Assembly (NCBI RefSeq): GCF_024281035.1
Contig: NZ_JAMXLH010000056.1
Span: forward strand, 1-46,356
Direction of reading: 5' to 3'
Length of the DNA stretch: 46,356 nucleotides
Source: Paraburkholderia sp.
GTDB taxonomy: Bacteria > Pseudomonadota > Gammaproteobacteria > Burkholderiales > Burkholderiaceae
Shown: piece by piece, positions 32,513-40,716 of the stretch
How positions within the stretch are numbered: position 1 is the first letter of the stretch
How the letters are laid out: each line of letters opens with the position of its first letter
Translations under genes and position numbers: made by a program
The notes under the pieces: generated by a model
The model's database searches: none
The model's input: the letters and a program-made list of their open reading frames with translations, nothing else
Told to the model about the DNA's origin: nothing

Positions 32513-33382
32513 ATGATCGGCAAACCTTTGCTCGAGAGACGACCCGTGTCCGCAACGCCGATTCCCGCCGACGCCCTGCCGCAGTTCTGGCGCGACCCTG
32601 CGCTGCCGTTCATCGAAGCGCGCGCAATCGCCGATGGCCGCAAGGTCCGCTATGGCCGGCACGCGCACCGCACCTTTTCGATCGGCGCGGTAACGGGCGG
32701 GCACAGCACTTATCTGAACGCGAACACGATGGAGCGCATCGGCGCGGGCGCGGTGGTGGTCGTCAATCCAGAAGTTGTACATGCATGCAATCCGGCCGAG
32801 CACGCACCGTGGGCCTATCGCATGTTCTATGTCGACGCGAGCTGGCTCGCGCAGCTTCAGCAGGATCTCGGCTTCGGCGCGAATCAGGGCTTTCGCGCAT
32901 TCGCGCAAATCTTGAGCGTGCGGCGCGATCTCTTCGCCGGTTTGAACCGGCTCTACGATCTGCTCACCGATGTGCACGAAGATACGCTGCACAAGGAAAG
33001 CGCGATTACGGCTTATTTCTCGGCGCTGCAGCAGACGCTTAATCCCGCGCCGGTCGCGCTGCGCGAGCCGAACCACCGGCTCGCGCGCGCCGCCGAGTTC
33101 ATCGAAGACAACTACACGCGCACGCTCAAACTCGAAGAGATCTGCGCGGCGGCGGATCTTTCGCCGTCTTATCTGATCCGCGCGTTCAGGCAGCAGTACG
33201 GCATGACGCCGCACGCGTATGTCGTGAACCGGCGCATCGAGTTCAGCCGCGCGCAACTGCGGCGCGGCCATGCGATTGCCGACGTCGCGCTCGAAGCCGG
33301 TTTTGCCGATCAGGCGCATTTGCAGCGCGCATTCCGCCAGTTTGTCGCCGCGACGCCCGGGCAGTATCGCGGCAACGCGTGA
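32513..33382 (+). CDS. AraC-family transcriptional regulator
   Basis: The 289-residue protein has a cupin-type N-terminal sensing domain (RYGRHAHRTFSIGAVTGGHS, VVVVNPEVVHACNP) and a C-terminal AraC domain (IEDNYTRTLKLEEICAAADL, SPSYLIRAFRQQYGMTPHAY, ALEAGFADQAHLQRAFRQFV). This subgroup often controls LysE exporters, and a LysE gene converges on it 24 bases downstream. It is also divergent from the chemosensory kinase, so both are possible targets. The ATG at 32513 has no clear ribosome binding site; GTG at 32546 is an alternative. Confidence 0.9.
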   Translation: MIGKPLLERRPVSATPIPADALPQFWRDPALPFIEARAIADGRKVRYGRHAHRTFSIGAVTGGHSTYLNANTMERIGAGAVVVVNPEVVHACNPAEHAPWAYRMFYVDASWLAQLQQDLGFGANQGFRAFAQILSVRRDLFAGLNRLYDLLTDVHEDTLHKESAITAYFSALQQTLNPAPVALREPNHRLARAAEFIEDNYTRTLKLEEICAAADLSPSYLIRAFRQQYGMTPHAYVVNRRIEFSRAQLRRGHAIADVALEAGFADQAHLQRAFRQFVAATPGQYRGNA

Positions 33383-33406
33383 GTGCACGCCCACTTCGTT
33401 ATTTCG

Positions 33407-33994
33407 TTACGTCATCAGCAGATAGAGCGCCGAAGCGGCGAGCAGCGCAGCCATGCAGCGGTTGACGAGCCGCACGCGCGCGCGCTCGCGTAACGCATGG
33501 CGCAGCGACGCGCCCGCCCACGCCCAGCAGGCAATGGACAAATAGCAGACGACAAAATAGATCGCCGCGAATTGCCATACAAGCACCGGCTCGCCCGCCA
33601 CCGCATACACTCCCATCCCCGCCACCGAAGCGAGCCATGCCTTCGGATTGAGCCACTGCATCGTCGCACCGATCATGAGCGATGGTCCGCGTGCGCTGTT
33701 TGCGTCTTCGATATGGCCGTCGTCGGCGGCGAGCCGCCAGGCGACATAGAGCAGAAAGGCCACGCCCGCCCAGCGGATCGCGCGCGTGAGCACAGGCCAT
33801 TGCACAAGCAGTTCGCGCAGCCCAAGGCCAATTAGCAGGAGCAGCAATGCGAACCCGACCGTTGCGCCCGTCACGTGGCGCAGGCTTGCGCGCAGGCCGT
33901 AGCGCGCGCCCGCGCTGAGCGCAACGAGGTTGACGGGTCCTGGGGTGATCGACGTGGCCAGCGCGAATGCGGCCATGGAAAGCGCAATGCTCAC
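33407..33994 (-). CDS. LysE-family amino-acid exporter
   Basis: The 195-residue membrane protein has six hydrophobic segments and LysE/RhtB features: ATSITPGPVNLVALSAGARY (the PGP motif), GFALLLLLIGLGL, and MIGATMQWLNPKAWLASVAG (the QxLNPKAW motif). It exports amino acids or related compounds. I chose GTG at 33994, preceded by GAGGA seven bases away. The ATG six codons later is possible, and the longer open frame upstream has no support. Confidence 0.92.
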   Translation of the reverse strand: MSIALSMAAFALATSITPGPVNLVALSAGARYGLRASLRHVTGATVGFALLLLLIGLGLRELLVQWPVLTRAIRWAGVAFLLYVAWRLAADDGHIEDANSARGPSLMIGATMQWLNPKAWLASVAGMGVYAVAGEPVLVWQFAAIYFVVCYLSIACWAWAGASLRHALRERARVRLVNRCMAALLAASALYLLMT

Positions 33995-34243
33995 GGTTAT
34001 CCTCGTTACGCCCGGCGGCGATGAAACACTGGCGCAGCATAGGAGGACCGCCAAGGCGCGTATTGAAGAAAATTGCCCCGCGTGGGAATCGGGGGCCATC
34101 AGGTACGCGTTGCAGTTCCGTCGCCCGACACTGATATACGCTTCATAGTCCTGATTAAATCGAGGCTAAAACGGGGAAATCGATTCATGCATTTTCACCA
34201 TTCAGGGATCGCTCGCGCACCGCTCGTGTCGCATCGGTTCAAG

Positions 34244-34450
34244 TTACCCACAGAAAACGTGGAGAAGCCTGTGAGTATCTTCCTGGGAAACACGCCAAGT
34301 CCTTGAACGCAAAAGAACTCCGCACGTCGCTGGCAAATCGGGCCGCGCATGGAAACATCCGCTGAAAATGCGCCGGGTTGTCCACAGAAAACGTGGAGAA
34401 GCCTGTGAATATCCTCCGGAGATATACGCCATCGCCTTGAACCAAAACGA
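34244..34450. repeat. Degenerate ~73-bp direct repeat with paired DnaA-box-like sites
   Basis: Copies at 34244-34316 and 34378-34450, 134 bases apart. The first 30 bases are nearly identical (CCACAGAAAACGTGGAGAAG core) and the rest are roughly 65-70 percent alike. Each copy opens with a DnaA-box-like site (TTACCCACA, TTGTCCACA) and has an inverted one 17 bases on (TGTGAGTAT, TGTGAATAT). No origin gene is near. This is the main content of the 34.0-34.5 kb gap. Confidence 0.7.
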
Positions 34451-34659
34451 AATTTGCCTTCACTTCGCGTGCAGGGCACGATCGTCAAAAGACACAGAGC
34501 GACTACGCGTGTCAAGAAGCGCCACCACAACCGCGACTTTTACCGGGGTGAGCGCAAGCGGTGCAGCGCTTCACCGTGAACGGCGCAACCCTGCGCATGC
34601 GACAGAGGCGCAACCAGGCAACTCCGAGGCAAACCCGAGCCAAACCCGGCCAAACCCGC

Positions 34660-34842
34660 GCCGCACCAATCGCCAGACCGGATCCGATTGGTCTGAAAGA
34701 TCGGCGTTAGTCCCATCTCGACGCCGCGACCCGCCCCGTTCACGATCTCACTCGTCAGCACCTCCTGCGTGGATCTGCTGATCCGAGTAACAACGGCGTT
34801 TACACGGCTCACCCGGCTATGCCGGGTGAGCTTTTTTCTTTT
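34660..34842 (+). ncRNA. Candidate small RNA ending in a strong terminator
   Basis: No supported gene precedes the terminator at 34807-34831 on the plus strand. The upstream stretch can fold: ACCAATCG/CGATTGGT gives an 8-bp stem near 34666-34693 and GGATC-TGCT-GATCC a second one near 34770-34785. Just before it lie CAAACCCG repeats. A small RNA, or the 3' end of a longer transcript, would explain the terminator. I cannot identify a promoter or family. Confidence 0.3.
34807..34837 (+). terminator. Strong rho-independent terminator with no obvious gene
   Basis: GCTCACCCGGC-TAT-GCCGGGTGAGC is a perfect 11-bp stem followed by TTTTTTCTTTT. It is among the strongest terminators in the window, yet no plus-strand gene ends upstream within 1.4 kb. 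Confidence 0.9.
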
Positions 34843-34907
34843 GCGGACGGTAACGCATTTGGTCGTCCTGGCCGCGTCGCACCGCGATCGGATTGCGTCA
34901 GGCTAAT

Positions 34908-34959
34908 GACAGCTTGAATCGACAGCTTAAATCGACAGGTTGATTCGGCAGTTAAATTC
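34908..34959. repeat. 13-bp tandem repeat, four units
   Basis: GACAGCTTGAATC, GACAGCTTAAATC, GACAGGTTGATTC and GGCAGTTAAATTC follow one another directly. They lie in the gap before the small gene at 35140. Confidence 0.75.
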
Positions 34960-35139
34960 GCCGCGTGCACCATCGCAGCGCACGCAAAAAAGGCGCGAAA
35001 ATCTGGCGAGTCGCGTTAAACTGATTCGCCGGGGATGGGCGCTAGTGTTGCAATGTGCGCCCGCGCGCACTCGCACAGACACACCGCGCGACCGACCCCG
35101 TACAATGGCTCGAACAACCAACGCATAAGGACAATATCA

Positions 35140-35385
35140 ATGCGCACGACTGGGTCTTCCGGAACCATGACCCTGCTCACCGAGCATGACGTCGATAGCG
35201 GGCGCGAACTGCGCTCGCTGCGGCTCGAATCGACGGCCGACGGCAAGAGTCTGCTGCTGATCGAAGTCGACGAGCGCAAGCCGGGCATTCACCGCGAAGT
35301 GCGTTATGAAATCACGCCCGCGGAGTTGATTGCGGCTATCCGCGCGCAAGGCGCCGAGCTGCCAGGGGAATCGCACAGCCGGTAA
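35140..35385 (+). CDS. Small conserved-looking hypothetical protein
   Basis: The 81-residue acidic protein starts at ATG 35140 with AAGGA nine bases upstream. Its body (LLTEHDVDSGRELRSLRLES, KSLLLIEVDERKPGIHREVR, YEITPAELIAAIRAQG) alternates strand and helix. It has no signal peptide, membrane helix or cysteines. I do not recognise a family. It is a single gene followed by a hairpin terminator. Confidence 0.7.
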   Translation: MRTTGSSGTMTLLTEHDVDSGRELRSLRLESTADGKSLLLIEVDERKPGIHREVRYEITPAELIAAIRAQGAELPGESHSR

Positions 35386-35401
35386 TACACCCGGTTGTAC
35401 G

Positions 35402-35431
35402 ACCCGGCACCGAACTCGCGCGGTGCCGGGT
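35402..35431 (+). terminator. Hairpin after the small gene
   Basis: ACCCGGCACCG and CGGTGCCGGGT form a perfect 11-bp stem with an 8-nt loop, 17 bases past the stop at 35385. Only TGCG follows, so it lacks a T-tract. Confidence 0.55.
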
Positions 35432-35580
35432 TGCGCATGCGCGCGAGTTCCATTGCCTTCTCTTGCCATTGCGCACGCAACGACCGGCGCGTGAAAAGCT
35501 CGTCCGTATCGAACGCGTACGTTCCGGCCAATCGTGTGCGAACCATACGATCAGAACAACCAGGTAATTGCAACTTTTAG

Positions 35581-35684
35581 TGCACGATTCAACGCACGAT
35601 TCAGCGCGCCATTCAGACCCAATTGTGAGTGCGCCGCGAACACGCGCTGCCGCTTTTCAATCCCGTGTTCAGTCTCGTGTTCAG
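35581..35684. repeat. Two 12-bp tandem repeat patches
   Basis: TGCACGATTCAA, CGCACGATTCAG and CGCGCCATTCAG lie head to tail at 35581-35616. TCCCGTGTTCAG and TCTCGTGTTCAG follow at 35661-35684. Apart from these and the dyad at 35778, I see nothing in the 515-base gap. Confidence 0.75.
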
Positions 35685-35777
35685 GCGCCTGCGAAGTCGC
35701 GCAAAGTCTGCGAGAATCATTCCCTGATTGCGCCGCAACGCAATAAAACCATCTTCTCCGGTACATAAAATCGGCGC

Positions 35778-35850
35778 GATGCATTTCCGGAAAACGCACG
35801 CCTGGATCGATATTCGCCCCACTTGAACGCCCGGAAATTGCATCCATAAT
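35778..35850 (+). promoter_or_regulatory. Promoter and operator-like dyad of the DedA-rhodanese gene
   Basis: TTGAAC (35823-35828) and CATAAT (35845-35850), 16 bases apart, make a good sigma-70 promoter. The right arm of a dyad, CCGGAAATTGCATC (35831-35844), fills the spacer between them. Its inverted partner GATGCATTTCCGG (35778-35790) lies 40 bases upstream, with one base gained in one arm. A repressor bridging both arms would cover the promoter. Confidence 0.55.
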
Positions 35851-35900
35851 CGTTAGGTTAGTCTGCTGTTTGTACTACTCACCGCGACGGAAGTAAGCAG

Positions 35901-36890
35901 ATGCTACATGATCTCGTCGAGCAGTACGGGCCTGCTCTTGTGTTCGTGAACGTGCTCGCCGCCTCGCTGGGCCTGCCGGTGCCCGCGATGCCGGCGCTCG
36001 TGCTGTTCGGCGCGATGGCCGCCATGCATCCCGGCTCCATCGGCACGCAGGTCGCGCCCGTGCTCGTGCTCGCCGTGTTCGCCACGCTGATCGGCGACAG
36101 CGCCTGGTTCCTCGCCGGGCGGCTCTATGGCGGCAATACGCTCAAGACGCTGTGCAAGCTGTCGCTCTCGCGCGACACCTGCGTAAAGAAGACCGAACGC
36201 TTCTTCGGGCGTTGGGGCGTGCGCGTGCTTGCAGTCGCGAAGTTCATCCCGGGCCTTTCGATCGTCTCCGTGCCGATGGCCGGCGCGATGGGCACGACGT
36301 ACCGCCAGTTCCTGAGCTTCGACGGCATCGGCGCAACGCTGTGGTCCGGCACGGGTTTGTTGATCGGCGTGATGTTCGCGCCGCAAATCGACATGCTGTT
36401 CGCAGGCGCAAGCCGCCTCGGGCGCCTCTCCGCCGTGGTCGTCGCCACATTGCTGGTGCTCTACGCGCTCTATCGCTGGCAGCGCCGCCGCCAGCTGATC
36501 AAGAAGCTTGCCAAGGCGCGCATTACCGTCGACGACCTGCATCGCGCGATGAGCAACACGCCGCCGCCCGTCGTGTTCGATATCCGCTCCGACGAAAAGC
36601 GCAAGCTCGATCCGTACATCATCCCGGGTGCGCTGTTTGCCGATGAGCGGCAGCTCAGCGACATTCTCGAGAAATACCCGCACGATCAGAAGCTCGTGAT
36701 CTATTGCTCGTGCCCCAATGAAATTTCCGCTGCCTGGATGGCGAAGCAGCTCGCCGAGGCCGGCTTCACCGACGTGCTGCCGCTGCTCGGCGGACTCGAC
36801 GCGTGGCGCGACTCGGGCCGCCAGATGGAATCGCTGTCGGTTAAGCCCAGCACCGGGGTGCCGCCCCACATCACGCCGAAAGCCGTCTGA
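35901..36890 (+). CDS. DedA-family membrane protein fused to a rhodanese domain
   Basis: The 329-residue protein has an N-terminal DedA (SNARE-associated) part with about five hydrophobic segments and the family motif FFGRWGVRVLAVAKFIPGLS then VPMAGAMG. DedA proteins flip or scramble lipids, notably undecaprenyl phosphate. A helix near 175-192 leads to a rhodanese domain (residues 210-315) with VIYCSCPNE at the active-site loop, which has two candidate cysteines (269, 271), and GGLDAWRDSG at the end. The rhodanese part may handle persulphide sulphur at the membrane. ATG at 35901, GGAAG upstream. The flavoprotein gene follows after 130 bases. Confidence 0.88.
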   Translation: MLHDLVEQYGPALVFVNVLAASLGLPVPAMPALVLFGAMAAMHPGSIGTQVAPVLVLAVFATLIGDSAWFLAGRLYGGNTLKTLCKLSLSRDTCVKKTERFFGRWGVRVLAVAKFIPGLSIVSVPMAGAMGTTYRQFLSFDGIGATLWSGTGLLIGVMFAPQIDMLFAGASRLGRLSAVVVATLLVLYALYRWQRRRQLIKKLAKARITVDDLHRAMSNTPPPVVFDIRSDEKRKLDPYIIPGALFADERQLSDILEKYPHDQKLVIYCSCPNEISAAWMAKQLAEAGFTDVLPLLGGLDAWRDSGRQMESLSVKPSTGVPPHITPKAV

Positions 36891-37020
36891 TCCTGGCGTC
36901 GCGCGCGACCAGTTCCGGGTCGCGCCGCCGCACCATGACACGCGTCCCGCGCGACCCGCAGGACATGCGCATCCGTTAGCCCGGCCTCACCCGGGCGCAC
37001 CGTTCGAGGAGAACCGCCAG

Positions 37021-38724
37021 ATGGGCACCCTCACCGAAGCCGAGGTTCATCACGCCGACTCGCAGCCGCAACCGGCCGACGCGCCGTTTTCGACGCTCGC
37101 GACGCGGCGCCACCAGATGTTCCCCGAACTGACCGGCGAAGAAATCGACCGCCTGCGCCGCTTTGGCGAAGTGCGTCGCTGGGCGCCGGGCGAGTTGCTG
37201 TTCCACACCGGCGAGACCGGCCCCGGCATGTTCGTGCTGCTTTGCGGCGCCGTGAAGGTGTACCAGCGCGACGGGCTCGGACGCGAGATGCATGTCGTCG
37301 AGCAGCATCAGGGTTCGTTTCTCGCCGAGGTCGGCCAGCTCTCGGGCGGGCGCGCACTCGTCGACGGCATGGCGCTCGAACCCGTCGAGGCACTGCTGAT
37401 TCCGCCGGAGCGCCTGCGCGCGGCGATCATCGCCGAAGCCGAACTCGGCGAGCGGATCGTGCGTGCGTTGATCCTGCGCCGCGTCGCGCTCATCGAAAAG
37501 GGCGCGGGCGGCCCGATCCTCGTCGGCAAGCACAACGACCCGTCGATGCTCGCGCTCCAGGGGTTCCTCTCGCGCAACGGCCACCCGTACAAGCTGCTCG
37601 ATGAAAGCGACGAGAGCACGCTGCGCGTCATCGAACAGTACGCGGCGCGCAGCGACGACCTGCCGCTCGTGATTTGCCCCGATGGCACCGTGCTGCGCCA
37701 TCCCTCGCCGCCCGAACTCGCGACATGCCTCGGCTTGTTGCCCGAACTCGACGGCAAGCGCGTCTACGACGTGGCGATCGTCGGCGCCGGTCCCGCAGGG
37801 CTCGCAACGGCCGTCTATGCGGCATCCGAAGGGCTCTCGGTCATCGTGCTCGATGCGCGCGCGCCTGGCGGCCAGGCAGGCGCGAGTTCACGCATCGAAA
37901 ACTATCTCGGCTTTCCCACCGGTATTTCCGGCCAGGCGCTGGCCGGGCGCGCGTTCGTGCAGGCGCAGAAATTCGGCGCGCACATGGCGATTCCCGTGAA
38001 AGTTCGTACGCTGCACTGCGACGAACAACCGAAGCGGCTCGAAACGTGCAGCGGCGACGTGCGCGCGCATACCGTGGTGATTGCGAGCGGCGCGGTGTAC
38101 CGGCGGCCCGGCATCGAAGGACTCGATCGCTTCGAAGGGCACGGCGTTTATTACTGGGCGTCGCCGGTCGAGGCAAAGCTCTGCAAGCACGAAAACGTCG
38201 TGCTCGTAGGCGGCGGCAATTCGGCGGGCCAGGCCATCGTCTATCTCTCCACGCACGCGCATCACATCGACGTGCTGATTCGCAAGCCCGGTTTCGAATC
38301 GACGATGTCGCGCTACCTCATCGACCGCATCGCGTCGCTGCCGAACGTCGACGTGCATCCGGGCAGCGAGATCGGCGCGCTCTACGAGGACGATGGCGGG
38401 CTCGCTTCGGTTCGCCTGAAATCGCCGTGCGCGGACGGCATCGATCATTTCGACGCGCGCCATCTGTTCCTGTTCACCGGCGCGGACCCCAATACCGAAT
38501 GGCTGCATGCCTGCGGCGTGACGCTCGATGCGCACGGCTTTGTCGTGACCGGCGACGGCGATGCGTCGTGCAGTCTGGCGACTTCGGTGGAAGGCGTGTA
38601 CGCGATTGGAGATGCACGCGCAGGATCGACGAAGCGCGTCGCGGCGGCAGTGGGCGAGGGTGCGGCGGTTGTCGCGCAGATCCATCAACTGCTTGCCGCC
38701 CTGCCCGTGCGCACGACGGCATAG
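37021..38724 (+). CDS. cNMP-binding / thioredoxin-fold / thioredoxin-reductase-like flavoprotein
   Basis: The 567-residue protein has three parts. Residues 35-150 are a cyclic-nucleotide-binding domain (FHTGETGPGMFVLLCGAVKV, FLAEVGQLSGGRALVDG). Residues 165-245 are a glutaredoxin-like fold without a CxxC (PYKLLDESDESTLRVIEQYA, LPLVICPDGTVLRHPS). Residues 250-560 are a thioredoxin-reductase-like FAD/NAD(P) module (VGAGPAGLATAVYAASEG, VGGGNSAGQAIVYLS, GVYAIGDARAGSTKR). The CxxC of real thioredoxin reductase is replaced by YYWASPVEAKLC, so it cannot reduce thioredoxin by the normal route. The start ATG at 37021 has GAGGAGAA upstream. It is probably co-transcribed with the DedA-rhodanese gene. 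Confidence 0.9.
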   Translation: MGTLTEAEVHHADSQPQPADAPFSTLATRRHQMFPELTGEEIDRLRRFGEVRRWAPGELLFHTGETGPGMFVLLCGAVKVYQRDGLGREMHVVEQHQGSFLAEVGQLSGGRALVDGMALEPVEALLIPPERLRAAIIAEAELGERIVRALILRRVALIEKGAGGPILVGKHNDPSMLALQGFLSRNGHPYKLLDESDESTLRVIEQYAARSDDLPLVICPDGTVLRHPSPPELATCLGLLPELDGKRVYDVAIVGAGPAGLATAVYAASEGLSVIVLDARAPGGQAGASSRIENYLGFPTGISGQALAGRAFVQAQKFGAHMAIPVKVRTLHCDEQPKRLETCSGDVRAHTVVIASGAVYRRPGIEGLDRFEGHGVYYWASPVEAKLCKHENVVLVGGGNSAGQAIVYLSTHAHHIDVLIRKPGFESTMSRYLIDRIASLPNVDVHPGSEIGALYEDDGGLASVRLKSPCADGIDHFDARHLFLFTGADPNTEWLHACGVTLDAHGFVVTGDGDASCSLATSVEGVYAIGDARAGSTKRVAAAVGEGAAVVAQIHQLLAALPVRTTA

Positions 38725-38809
38725 CTTGATTTCGACAACGCCATTGAAGGCAGTTTGCACGACGCGAATCGAGGGAGCTTTTATTTTGGATCGCGAATTT
38801 TAGCTCCGC

Positions 38810-38902
38810 GAAGATTGACTGGAAGATTGGCTGCGAAGGTGTATTGGATATGCGAAGCGGGAGAGGCGGAACTGGTTCACTGCGGATTCACTGCTGGTGC
38901 AC
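38810..38902. repeat. Short tandem repeats downstream of the flavoprotein gene
   Basis: GAAGATTGACTG and GAAGATTGGCTG (12 bp) sit at 38810-38833. Three 11-bp units ending in CAC (AACTGGTTCAC, TGCGGATTCAC, TGCTGGTGCAC) sit at 38870-38902. No gene is seen in this 257-base gap. Confidence 0.55.
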
Positions 38903-38981
38903 TGTTGGCTTGGCGCGGCACGGCTGGCGATGAGCGATAAGAACGCGGACGGCGGCGCACTGCGCGCCGCCCGCGCCGCGC

Positions 38982-39257
38982 TTAACGCTCCAGCTTGACG
39001 CGCAGTTCGCGCGCGGCTTCCAGCAGGCCCTGGTAGCCCGAGCGAGCGTGCTCGGGCAAATCCGGATCGCCCACGAGCGCGCCGAGCGTTTCCACCAGGC
39101 TATAGACGAGCCCCCTGGCTGCGCCCGCCGCGATCTTGCCGGACTTCACGCCCTCGTCGACGTGGGTGAACGCCGCGCTCAGATGTTCCAGATCGGGTTG
39201 TGCCGGTTCGCCGCCTGGCGTTTGAGCGTCTTGCTTGTGCATGTCGTCGCTCGTCAT
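38982..39257 (-). CDS. Small hypothetical protein, helical
   Basis: The 91-residue product from ATG 39257 begins MTSDDMHKQD, with AGGAGA eleven bases upstream. It is acidic at the start and helical after residue 25 (LEHLSAAFTHVDEGVKSGKI, ARGLVYSLVETLGALVGDPD, YQGLLEAARELRVKLER). It has no signal peptide and no cysteine. The frame stays open 84 codons upstream, but that DNA contains a dispersed repeat and no start signal. I know no family. It converges with the flavoprotein gene. Confidence 0.7.
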   Translation of the reverse strand: MTSDDMHKQDAQTPGGEPAQPDLEHLSAAFTHVDEGVKSGKIAAGAARGLVYSLVETLGALVGDPDLPEHARSGYQGLLEAARELRVKLER

Positions 39258-39353
39258 GATGAACGGTTTCTCCTGAATGACACGAAATCGAATGGATCTC
39301 GTGTGTCTGTTATATACCGATCGCACGTCGCCGTCCACGGGCCGTGCAGTCGG

Positions 39354-39371
39354 CTCCCGAATCTCCTCACC
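39354..39371 (-). repeat. Dispersed 18-bp element, copy 1
   Basis: On the minus strand GGTGAG-GAGA-TTCGGGAG. This is the first of three copies within the 606-base gap 39258-39863, which otherwise shows no gene. Confidence 0.7.
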
Positions 39372-39532
39372 TTTGTAGCATCCGCGAAACCGCGATGTGC
39401 GTGAGCGCCTGTCGAGCGATTGCTCGTGCGCAACGAATCCCCCTGAAAAACAAGGCTCAAGTGCACATTCCGGCGACCGGCTTGCACCATCGCAAGTCCA
39501 AGCCGGCACCGTGCGCAGCGCTCCACCTTCGA

Positions 39533-39550
39533 CTCCCGCAAACGCTCACC
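39533..39550 (-). repeat. Dispersed 18-bp element, copy 2
   Basis: On the minus strand GGTGAG-CGTT-TGCGGGAG, preceded by AAA as in copies 1 and 3. It begins 179 bases after copy 1. Confidence 0.7.
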
Positions 39551-39722
39551 TTTGTCTTGTCGATGCCTCCAAAGCCGGTGCACCGCATATGTTCCGCGCG
39601 CGGCCATAAACGAACCCGATTGCACTCTAGTCCTTGTTTCAAGGCACTTTTTTGCGCATGCCGTGCGTAGCCGAACGTCCGCTGCGCACGCAGCGGTGCA
39701 ATTTTCGCGCGCGGCCCGCTCA

Positions 39723-39740
39723 CTCCCGAAAAGACTCACC
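39723..39740 (-). repeat. Dispersed 18-bp element, copy 3
   Basis: On the minus strand GGTGAG-TCTT-TTCGGGAG. It begins 190 bases after copy 2. A half copy, CTCCCGAA, lies at 39831-39838. Confidence 0.7.
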
Positions 39741-39760
39741 TTTACCATCGCGGGCCGTTT

Positions 39761-39800
39761 TGATGCGCCTTGACGCGTCTCGACGCGCCTTGACGTAAGC
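39761..39800. repeat. 10-bp tandem repeat
   Basis: TGATGCGCCT, TGACGCGTCT, CGACGCGCCT and TGACGTAAGC follow directly on one another, ahead of the methyltransferase gene. The units are degenerate. Confidence 0.5.
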
Positions 39801-39863
39801 ACGCGGCATCTCCAGACTGTTCAGGCCATGCTCCCGAACACGCATTCGCCAGCCCGACACGCC

Positions 39864-40664
39864 ATGAGTTCAATCACGCCTTTCGTCCCCGACCGTTTTC
39901 GCAACGCCGCCCCGCACTATCTGATCGGCCGCCCCGCGTACTCGCCCGCGCTGATTCGCCGTGTCGCGCAAATCGTCGGGCTCGACGGCACGCAGCGCCT
40001 GCTCGACCTCGGCTGCGGCCCGGGCCAGCTGTCGCTCGCGTTCGCAAGCTGGGTCGCGAAAGCCATCGCGATGGATCCGGAACCGGCGATGCTCGGCGTC
40101 GCGTCGCAACTTGGCGCGGGCATCGCGCCGAACATCGAATACCGGCAAGGCAGTTCGTACGATCTCGACGCGAGTGCCGGGCCAATCGATCTCGCCGTGA
40201 TCGGCCGCGCTTTCCACTGGATGGATCGCGCCGATACGCTCGCGCGTCTCGACACACTGCTTACGCAACGCGGCGCGCTCGCGCTCTTCAACACCGCGCA
40301 TCTCGACGATCCGCTGCGCCCGTGGGCGGCGCAGTATCGCGGGCTGCTCGATCGGTACGCGAACCTCGATCCCGCGCGCAAGCTGCGTCAATCCACTGAC
40401 TGGGAAAGCCACCTCGACGTGCTGGCGCGTTCGGCGTTTCCGGTGCTCGAACGCGTCTCGATCGTCGAATACCGGCGCGTGAGTGCCGAACAACTGAAAG
40501 CGCGGCCGCTTTCCATGTCGAGCCTTTCGCGCGAGCGTCTGGGCGAGAAGCTCGACACGCTGCTCGAGGGTATCGACGCGCTCGTCGCCGAGCACGCCGC
40601 CGACGGCTGGCTGGTCGAGCGCATCGAATCGACGGCGATCATCGCCACGCGCGCACTCGCCTGA
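39864..40664 (+). CDS. Class I SAM-dependent methyltransferase
   Basis: The 266-residue protein has the Rossmann methyltransferase motifs: RLLDLGCGPGQLSLAFA (SAM-binding motif I, near residue 47), IAMDPEPAMLG (acidic end of strand 2), and IDLAVIGRAFHWMDRADTLA (motif of the UbiE/Methyltransf_11 type). It methylates an unknown small molecule. MSSITPFVPDRF at 39864 looks like the natural N-terminus. An ATG at 39828 would add 12 residues partly derived from a half copy of the dispersed element. The thioredoxin-like gene follows 52 bases downstream. Confidence 0.9.
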   Translation: MSSITPFVPDRFRNAAPHYLIGRPAYSPALIRRVAQIVGLDGTQRLLDLGCGPGQLSLAFASWVAKAIAMDPEPAMLGVASQLGAGIAPNIEYRQGSSYDLDASAGPIDLAVIGRAFHWMDRADTLARLDTLLTQRGALALFNTAHLDDPLRPWAAQYRGLLDRYANLDPARKLRQSTDWESHLDVLARSAFPVLERVSIVEYRRVSAEQLKARPLSMSSLSRERLGEKLDTLLEGIDALVAEHAADGWLVERIESTAIIATRALA

Positions 40665-40716
40665 ATACGGCTGCGCGTTGCGGTATCGTACGAACGTGCC
40701 ATCTACGGAAAACACC

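Noticed and set aside
37021..38724. Annotation as thioredoxin reductase
   Set aside because: The redox-active CxxC is absent in the reductase module and two extra N-terminal domains are present, so trxB would be misleading.
39831..39851. Eighth copy of the 18-bp element
   Set aside because: CTTCGGGAG-type block CTCCCGAA is present, but the second block matches only about 2 of 6 bases. It was kept as a half copy only.
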